64,000 bases of DNA from Areca catechu (taxonomy: Eukaryota; Streptophyta; Magnoliopsida; Arecales; Arecaceae). The stretch is taken from the NCBI GenBank assembly GCA_021397845.1, contig CM038046.1, positions 6,491,001-6,555,000 on the forward strand. Reading direction: 5' to 3'. The position numbers were made by a program, and so were the translations under genes. A model generated the notes under the pieces. It ran no database searches, was not told the origin of the DNA, and saw nothing but the letters and a program-made list of their open reading frames with translations. This document shows positions 56,701-64,000 of the stretch, in pieces; within the stretch, counting starts at the first letter, position 1, and each line of letters begins with the position of its first letter.

Positions 56701-58743
56701 TGTGAGGCCCATCCTGTTTTGCACGCCGTGGGCTGAAGTCGGCGATCCTCGCCGACTTCACCCGAAATCCAGAAAAAAAAAAAAAAAAAAAAAAAAAAAA
56801 GAAAGAAAGACGGAGAATCGGAACAGGGGAGCTGGGATTAGCTTCGTTCGGCCGACATTTTCGTCGGAGATTTCGAGGGCAGAGACGTGGAGGAGAGGGG
56901 CTTTGTCGGAGACGTATTTGTGATGAGTTTGGACTCCGATCGAGCGATGGTTACTTCCCACACGGCGAGGGAGATCCGTCGAGAATTTTCTTTAAATCCC
57001 ATTCCATCGTCGCCCGATCAAGCTTTCAACTCCTCCGGCGAGCATCCAACAGTCCAGCGAGGCCGGTGAGTTTTCTTTTATTTTTTTTGGATTTGTTTCA
57101 TTTCGGTCGTGGGGCCATAGACCGGTGGTGGTTGTGCCACCGTATCCTCTGACCGTCGATCTGCTTTCCGGCAATCCTTCCATGGCATCGCCGGCCATCG
57201 TGGGGGGGGGTCTCGGTTGAGTTGATGCCGAGAAGGAACAGGGAGAGTTTGGGTGGAAGAAGCTGTTCCATTGAGAAGATGAGAGAAGAGAGGAAGAAAG
57301 AAAAAAAATAAATAAATAAAACGGGGGGCTTTGTTCCGTGAGGAGAAAAGAAAAAGAAAAAAAAAAAAGAAAAAGAAAAAGGAGAAGAAATAAAATAATA
57401 TAAAGAGAGAGAAACCTACCTGAGAGTCCTTCGCGGGTGGTTCCCGGTGGCTGGAGCTACCGTCGGCGGCTCACCCACAAGGTCCCTCACCATCGTGGAA
57501 GAGAAAGAGGAGAGAGAGAGGAGAGAGAAAGAGGAGAGAGAGAGAGAGAGAGGAGAGAGAAAGAGGAGATGGAAGAGAGAGAGAGGAGAGAGAGGAGAAA
57601 GGGATGAAAGGTAAATTTTCGACCAGAATTGGAATTGGATTGAGGAGAGTGCCCATAATAACATAGTTTTCTTTTTAGTTTTATAAAATAGAAATTAATC
57701 ATATATTTAAATTATTGGTCAAGATCATCGTTGTCCTTGGAAGATCAGATCTAGGTTTGAATTGCACTTGTTGGTAGATCCTTTTCAGTAAGTTATCTTG
57801 ACCCCTGATATTATATGCCAAATATGTTATGTATTTATGAATTATTAAATATATGTAATATATTTTAATTTGCATTGGATTGTATTGGATTACATTGGGT
57901 GCATGCATTGTGTTGGTGTGGGTGCATTGTGTTGGTGTGGATGCATTGTATTGGTGTCGTCGCTCTCTAGTCCGACTATGATCATACGAGGACCTAGTCT
58001 CCTTGTGGGCCTCTAGCAGGGCGATCGATGGAACATGACCAATGAGCGGTATGTGAGTCAGGAGCTAGTTGCCTTATTTTAGCCATGCGTTGTAGGCACA
58101 TGCAGAGAATGCATGTTTCTTGTGTGATACTTAGAGCTAGTTTTCCTTGTGGGCCTCCAGTGGGACGATCACTGGCGCATGACCGGTTTCGGTATGTGAG
58201 TTAGGATCTAGTTTCTTGTGGGACGAGCCACGGGCCGATCGTGGCCATAGTCAAAAGAGACTAGGAGAGTAAAGTTAATGGTCGGCCATCCATAGTCGTA
58301 TCGGTGTCGGTTGTGATTAAGATATATATATTTGCATCATATTGCTGGATATATATTATTATATTGATGGACATCTTGTTGTATGGTGTATTTGTGCTTG
58401 CTATTTATTAATGGCATATTTGTGTATGTATACTGGAGATGTTGATAACTTACTGAGCTTGTGTAGCTCATCCCTATTTTTCTATATTTTTGTTACATAT
58501 ATCGAAGATCAATTGGGCTTTGGGACCGGTCAGTGAGGAGCTAGGGTTTAGGTATTGATCTCTGAGTTTATAGTTAAATTTTATGAAAAATTCTTGGAAT
58601 CAATAAATAATTAGTGAAATTTGTTCCTTACCACTGTTTGGATGTTGAATTGAAGATTAGGCCTTGCATGATCTCTAGGGTAAAACCTAGGGCTTATGCG
58701 GCCAGTCGCGTAGCCGATCCAAGTTTTGGATCGGGACGTGACA
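56701..58743 (+). repeat. 5' LTR of the LARD-like element
   Basis: Contains an A-rich run (about 56772-56800), a purine-rich tract at 57270-57600, and gtgttggtgtgg-type short repeats near 57905-57950. Homologous to the inverted solo LTR at 4572-6500. Confidence 0.92.
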
Positions 58744-58747
58744 GAAG

Positions 58748-58759
58748 TGGTATCAGAGC
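58748..58759 (+). promoter_or_regulatory. Primer-binding site (initiator Met tRNA type)
   Basis: TGGTATCAGAGC, four bases after the 5' LTR; this is the standard plant initiator-Met tRNA primer match. Confidence 0.93.
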
Positions 58760-59854
58760 AAAGGTTTAAGATCAAGATGACCTAGTTAGTGAGAGTAGGG
58801 TAGAAGTAGGATTTTGACTTATTTAAGTTCCTTTGATAGGTGTATATTATAGTTTCAAGGGTTTTGTTAAGTGTAGAGGCTTGCACAAATAAAATGATTA
58901 AATTCTCTTAGCTTAATTTTTGGAAGGATATTATCGAGACTAGATAATGGATATATGGAGGTGTCTTTTGAGTTATGTCATGGATTTGATTTACTTTGGA
59001 AATCTTGTTTTGATATAATTAATAAGATGGTTATTAAGGCATGATTGATTATTATCGAAGTTTGGGTTATAATCACTTGAGACCAACATAAGTAGTTAGG
59101 ATATAATTGAGTGATATTAAAAATTTAAATTGTGATCACTATGGATTGTGATATTTGAACTTAATGTTATGACCAATTGGAATGGATTCAAAGTTGGATT
59201 TCTAATCCCTAGGTATTGTGCATAAGATCTGGAATATGATTTTTGTAGAGATTGATCTTGGATGAGACTGAATGATTGATACTATTTGATCATGATAAGT
59301 AAGCATATTATGGATATTGAAGGGTCAGATAAGATGTATATTTATCTCTGATAAATAGATTAGCTCGAGCTTCAGAAGTGTTGACTTGGAAGTATGGTGT
59401 GTTATATTATGCTGAATATGTGTATTTAGTTCTTAATTGATTAATGTTGGGATCCTAAATTCGATATGGATGGTACAATTTTATGCAAAGGTTTTGAATA
59501 TAGAAAATGGATTTAAGTTTATATTTGATGTGATTTACTCGAAGCTTGGTAATGACAAGAAAATTTAATAATTTTGATCTCGTTTTATTTGGTGTAGATT
59601 CTAAATGAAATGGATATCCTTGTTAGAAATTCATCTAATTGACTTAGAGGATTTAAAAATTTATATCAGAGTGCACAGCGAAAGTATGGTGGACTAAAGA
59701 TATTAGGATTAAAGTATATTATGATGTGTGAATGTGAGGCTCTTATTGGGATTATTGAATTTGGACCAAATGGTATATATGAGTTTTGGATCATGTATAT
59801 TTGAGTTTCGGAAAATCTAAATTTGTTTTTAAATTTCGAGGATGAAATTTTTGT

Positions 59855-59867
59855 TAGGAGGGGAGAA
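59855..59867 (+). promoter_or_regulatory. Polypurine tract
   Basis: AGGAGGGGAGAA lies directly before the 3' LTR start TGTGAGGCCC. Confidence 0.85.
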
Positions 59868-61924
59868 TGTGAGGCCCACCCTGTTTTGCACGTCGTGGGC
59901 TGAAGTCGGCAACCCTTGCCGACTTCACCCGAAACCCAGAAAAAAAAAAAGAAAGAAAGACGGAGAACTGGAACAGGGGAGCTGGGATTAGCTTCGTCCG
60001 ACCGACATTTTCGCCGAAGATTTCGAGGGCAGAGACGTGGAGGAGAGGGGCTTTGTCGGAGGCGTATTTGGGATGAGTTTGGACTCCGATCAGGCGGTGG
60101 TTACTTCCCACACGGCAAGGGAGATCCGTCGAGAGTTTTCTTTAAATCCCATTCCACCGTCGCCCGATCAAGCTTTCAACTCCTCTCCAAGCTGTCGTCT
60201 CCCCTCTCCGGCGAGCATCCAACAGTCCAGTAAGGCCGGTGAGTTTTCTTTTATTTTTTTGGATTTGTTTCATTTTGGTCGTGGGGCCGTGGACCGGTGG
60301 TGGTCGCACCACCGTATCCTCTGACCGTCGATCTACTTTCCAGCAATCCTTCCATGGCATAGTCGGCCACCGTGGGGGGGGTCTCGGTTGAGTTGACACC
60401 GAGAAGGAACAGGGAGAGTTTGGGTGGAAGAAGCTGTTCCGTGGAGAAGAAGAGAGAAGAGAGGAAGACAAAAAAAAAATAAATAAATAAAACGGGGGGG
60501 CTCTGTTCCACGAGGAGAAAAGAAAAAGAAAAAAAAAAGAAGAAAAAGAAAAGGGAGAAGAAATAAAATAATATAAAGAGAGAGAAACCTACCTGAGAGT
60601 CCGTCACGGGTGGTTCCCGGTGGCTGGAGCTATCATCGGTGGCTCACCCGCAAGGTCCCTCACCATCGTGGAAGAGAAAGAGGAGAGAGAGAGAGGAGAG
60701 AGAAAGAGGAAAGAGAGAGGAGAGAGAGGAGAGAGAAAGAGGAGAGGGAAGAGAGAGGAGAGAGAAAGAGGAAAGAGAAAGAGGAGAGAGAGGAGAGAGA
60801 AGAGAAGGGAGGAAAGGTAAATTTTGGATCATAATTGGAATTGGATTGAGGAGAGTGCCCATAATAACATAGTTTTCTTTTTAGTTTTATAAAATAGAAA
60901 TTGATCATATGTTTAAATTATTGGTCAGGATCATCGTTGTCCTTGGAAGATCAGATATAGGTTTGAATTGTACTTGTTGGTGGATCCTTTTCAGTAAGTT
61001 ATCTTTATCCCTGATATTATATGCCAAATATGTTATGTATTTATGAATTATTAAATACGTGTAATATATTTTAATTTGCATTGGATTGTATTGGATTACA
61101 TTGGGTTCATGCATTGTGTTGGTGTGGGTGCATTGTGTTGGTGTTGTCGCTTTCTAGTCCGATTATGATCATACGAGGACCTAGTCTCCTTATGGGCCTC
61201 CAGCGAGGTGATCGCTGGCACATGACCGATGAGCGGTATGTGAGTCAAGAGCTAGTTGTCTTATTTTAGCCATGCGTGGCAGGCACATGCAGAGGATGCA
61301 TGTTTCTCGTGTGATACTCAGAGCTAGTTTTCCTTTTGGGCCTCCAATGGGGCGATCACTTGCGCATGACCGGTTTCGATATGTGAGTTAGGATCTAGTC
61401 TCTTGTGGGACGAGCCACGGGCCGATCGTGGCCATAGTCAAAAGCGACTAGGAGAGTAAAGTCAATGGTTGGCCATCCATAGTCGTGTCGGTATCGGTTG
61501 TGATTAGGTATATATATATTTGCATCATGTTGCTGGATATATATTATTATATTGATGGACATCTTGTTGTATGGTATGTTTGTGCTTGCTATTTATTAAT
61601 GGCATATTTGTATATGTATACCGGAGGTGTCGATAACTTACTGAGCTTGTATAGCTCATCCCTATATTTTTTGTTACAAATATCGAAGATCAATTGGGCC
61701 TTGGGACCAGTCAGTGAGGAGCTAGGGTTTAGATGTTGATCTCTGAGTTTATAGTTAAATTTTATGAAAAATTCTTGAAATCAATAAATAATTAGTGAAA
61801 TTTGTTCCTTACCACTGTTTGGATGTTGAATTGAAGATTAGGCCTTACATGATTTCTAGGATAAAATCTAGGATTTATGCGACCGGTCACATAGCCGATC
61901 CAAGTTTTGGATCGGAACGTGACA
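59868..61924 (+). repeat. 3' LTR of the LARD-like element
   Basis: Same ends and internal blocks as the 5' LTR, with a shorter A-run (about 59940-59952) and an additional short block near 60183-60210. Confidence 0.92.
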
Positions 61925-62105
61925 ACCACTAACGAGGCCATCTAAGAATATGATAGGTGAGGATGGTGGGATAAAAATATATAACATATATGAAAATATA
62001 ATGATATTTGTTAAAAGAGAAGAATGGGAGAAAAAGTACCTTCATCAACCGACATCTCACTATCATTCAACACCGTTGGTGATCTTTATCATTATCTACG
62101 GCTAT

Positions 62106-62230
62106 CACTTATAATCTCTATTGCCACCGCCAACAATTTTTGCTACTATCCATCAATCTCTACCGTCACTTATAATCTCTATTGCCACCACCAACAATTT
62201 TTGCTACCACCCATTGGCACCAAAGATTTC
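62106..62230. repeat. Imperfect 61-bp tandem duplication
   Basis: 'cacttataatctctattgcc' occurs at 62106 and 62167, each followed by accnccaacaatttttgcta; the two units differ at a few bases. Confidence 0.75.
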
Positions 62231-62549
62231 TATCACCATTCACTTCTATCAATAATCTTTTTTACCGCCATCCATGATCTCCACCATCACTTATCACCAT
62301 CTATAATCTCCACCATCACCTACCAGCATAATTTTCTCCACCGTTCATCTTTAACCATATCCATTACCATCCGCTAACAATTTTCAACAACACCAGACAC
62401 CACCGTGAATCTCTCTACTTTTTATTCATCACCGCCAACATTATTTTTTCCATTACAGGCCATGGTGACCTTAACAATCGCAATTATTGATGGAGAACGT
62501 AATTTCAAAATTTGTGCAGGAAAGCGATTGTAAGTAGCACAGCTTGATC

Positions 62550-62645
62550 TTAAGAATCCATGGCTTCCATAAATGCCTTGATGATGGAGACGTAAGCAGA
62601 AGCGTTGGCCAAAGAAATCTGCGCATAATCCTTTGTGACATATTT
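62550..62645 (-). pseudogene. Possible terminal exon of an unidentified gene
   Basis: On the minus strand, a 31-codon frame 'KDYAQISLANASAYVSIIKA..' ending 'MEAMDS' and TAA follows an acceptor-like 'gtcacaaag'. The amino-acid composition looks protein-like rather than random, but I cannot name the family and see no partner exon nearby. It may be a processed or truncated gene fragment. Confidence 0.25.
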
Positions 62646-63496
62646 AATTCAGAAGCCCCTGGGCTGCCAAGCACATTTGGGAGTGTGAACAGGACAAATT
62701 CATGAACTCACAAGGGTGATTCTTTTAAGAGATGAAATGTACATTGCAAAGCATTTCCCTCAAACATGAACAGGAGGCTTTTTGCCTCACAATTATAGAC
62801 CAGGCCGAAAACAAACTTCAAAGTTTTAACAGGCTACATCCTGCCCGTTAAAACCGCATTAACAAGCTTCCCCAATCCCCATGCAATATCCTCCTATAAG
62901 GTTCCATATACAAAGCCCACAACCTTACAACCTTCAAAGTTTTAACCCATCTTACCAAAAAAAACCCATGGCTCTCTCTCTCTCTCATGGTGTCTTGAGT
63001 TCATCCAAACTCAAAAGTACGAGTATTCCGAGAATGGTAAAAGCTAGTGGGTGAGCTAATTTGCTCATCCACCAACCATTTGATCTCGGCTCCACGTCGA
63101 GTACTTTTACAGACAAACGGAAGGAAGCACTCTCTCCTTGGCCGCCATCTCTCCGATAGCAGCATCGTCTCAGAAACTCGAGAACCAACACAGCTGATAG
63201 CACGCATCGTATCATCCGGAATCCCACTGCTCGAACAAACACATTTTCCCCTTTCTCCCCCTCTTTTTTCTTGCGAGTTTTCTGATCCGATGTACAAGAC
63301 GGAAACGCAAGGAATGGGCCAGAGTCTTGTAAAACTACAACAGAACTGCACAGCTACAAGACGAATGCAATTTCCAAAATAAAATACTAGTTATCTTTAT
63401 AAAATTTCACTCACTTGTGGATGGCTACAACTAAAAAAAAATTGTATAAGCCCATGGATCAATATGCTAAGGACTCAAAACCGATAATAAACAATG

Positions 63497-64000
63497 TCAT
63501 ATTTTGTAAACAGGGGTAATTCCAAGAAGATGAAAGCACTTCCTCATGACCACAGCCGTTGCCTCACATAACAACAATCTGCTTGTTTCTTCTGCTGAAC
63601 CAACCACCTGCCAATTTCCACAACTACTCAGCTATTACGAAGAATACTTGTCCGTAACAAATAATTAAATAAAATTCTTAACACGAAAGACTTTGTTCAA
63701 GTGCAACAGGAAAGCTGAAGCTTTCCTTTGCCATTTCATCTAATATAAACAAATATGTTCTACTGTCTTGAGGGGAAGTGGATTGCATCAATCTAAACAA
63801 TAATTGGAGTCATTACTGCATGCATGTCAGAAACAGAGATAGAAGAAAACATACCGGACATCTGCTATAAAATCCTGTGAATTTTTCAGATAAGTTGTAC
63901 AGGTACTCGCACAAAACATTTGGTAGGAGATTGGTGCAAGCCTCCTCAACAACCTGCGATAAAGTAAATAATGACACATTTGCAACCATCAGAAGCTGAA
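63497..64000 (-). CDS. Arginyl-tRNA synthetase, C-terminal two exons (gene continues beyond the window)
   Basis: Penultimate exon 63953-63855 encodes 'VVEEACTNLLPNVLCEYLYN' and 'LSEKFTGFYSRCP'. The last exon, 63607-63497, encodes 'VVGSAEETSRLLLCEATAVV', then 'MRKCFHLLGITPVYKI' and TGA. The junctions are GT-AG, and the intron upstream of 63953 runs off the window end. This is the anticodon-binding helical domain and the characteristic C-terminus of class I ArgRS, where the bundle recognises the tRNA-Arg anticodon. The enzyme charges tRNA-Arg for protein synthesis; plant versions are often dual-targeted to cytosol and organelles, which cannot be judged without the N-terminus. Nothing in the visible part is broken. 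Confidence 0.93.

Larger units (their letters stand above)
56701..61924 (+). mobile_element. Complete non-coding (LARD-like) LTR retrotransposon with ACCAC target duplication
   Basis: Two LTRs (56701-58743, 2043 bp; 59868-61924, 2057 bp) with TGTGAGGCCC...GTGACA ends enclose only 1124 bp. A 5-bp duplication accac (56696-56700 and 61925-61929) flanks the whole. The interior starts with an initiator-Met primer site and ends with a purine tract, but has no gag, protease, RT or integrase sequence, so it depends on proteins from elsewhere. The segment 'aaatttcgaggatgaaattt' before the purine tract is typical of the 3' end of Ty3/gypsy chromoviruses (Tekay-like), which is the likely parent group. 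The LTRs differ at many points, including a shorter A-run in the second and an extra 22-bp-scale block near 60185, so the insertion is much older than the Tat array. Confidence 0.92.
61930..63496. other. Spacer between the LTR element and the ArgRS gene
   Basis: Contains CACCAT-rich imperfect repeats at 62050-62400, an unassigned exon-like segment (62550-62645, minus) and an 85-codon minus-strand frame at 62985-63242 with a hydrophobic stretch ('LAFTILGILVLLSL') that I do not recognise. The part nearest 63496 should include the 3' UTR of the ArgRS gene. Confidence 0.45.

Noticed and set aside
57400..57660. Ser/Leu-rich minus-strand frames, and Arg/Glu-rich plus-strand frames at 60610-60872
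   Set aside because: Translations of a purine-rich simple-sequence tract within the LTRs.

Overview
The window is nuclear plant DNA, most likely from a monocot; a palm is a guess from the FAD protein and repeat style, not a demonstrated assignment. The evidence is GT-AG introns, a plastid omega-3 desaturase with eight exons, a TRM/LONGIFOLIA-like gene, the 3' end of an arginyl-tRNA synthetase gene, and a very high load of nested plant transposons. There is no bacterial, phage or organellar gene organisation.

Layout. 1-8.96 kb is a repeat scrapyard. A decayed LINE (minus strand, about 841-4330) is split by a 1.5-kb CACTA-type element (2055-3546). Next comes a GC-rich block with a 'ctcggccatgtacttctcca' minisatellite, into which a solo LTR inserted (4572-6500, target duplication CTCGG). 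A LINE 3' tail lies at 8400-8957. 9264-10609 (minus) is a two-exon TRM-like gene. 10.8-15.0 kb is AT-rich DNA without a recognisable gene.

15.0-48.9 kb is a Russian doll. A RING plus VWA-domain E3-ligase-like gene (WAV3/EDA40 type) is a pseudogene split by a CACTA (En/Spm) transposon running from about 15471 to 48212. The CACTA carries palindromic subterminal repeats, a decayed TNPD/TNP2-type transposase (41869-45522) and a nearly complete TNPA/Transposase_24-type gene (45665-47548). Inside the CACTA sits a 23.6-kb array of a Ty3/gypsy Tat-lineage retrotransposon on the minus strand, in the order LTR - internal - LTR - internal - LTR (17265-40819). Both internal regions have an open 1814-aa gag-pol and, in antisense orientation, a three-exon gene of the 'putative gypsy-type transposon' family (702 aa predicted). 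The array is very young: the copies are nearly identical.

48.9-53.2 kb holds another decayed minus-strand LINE and spacer. 53196-55640 (minus) is a complete FAD7/FAD8-type plastid omega-3 desaturase gene. 56701-61924 is a complete but non-coding LTR element (2-kb LTRs, 1.1-kb interior, initiator-Met primer site, target duplication ACCAC) of the same family as the solo LTR at 4572-6500. The window ends inside an arginyl-tRNA synthetase gene (minus strand, last two exons at 63497-63953).

The most unusual features are the three-LTR array with a structurally distinct middle LTR, the 69-bp rather than 5-bp duplication flanking it, and the spliced antisense gene in each retroelement copy.
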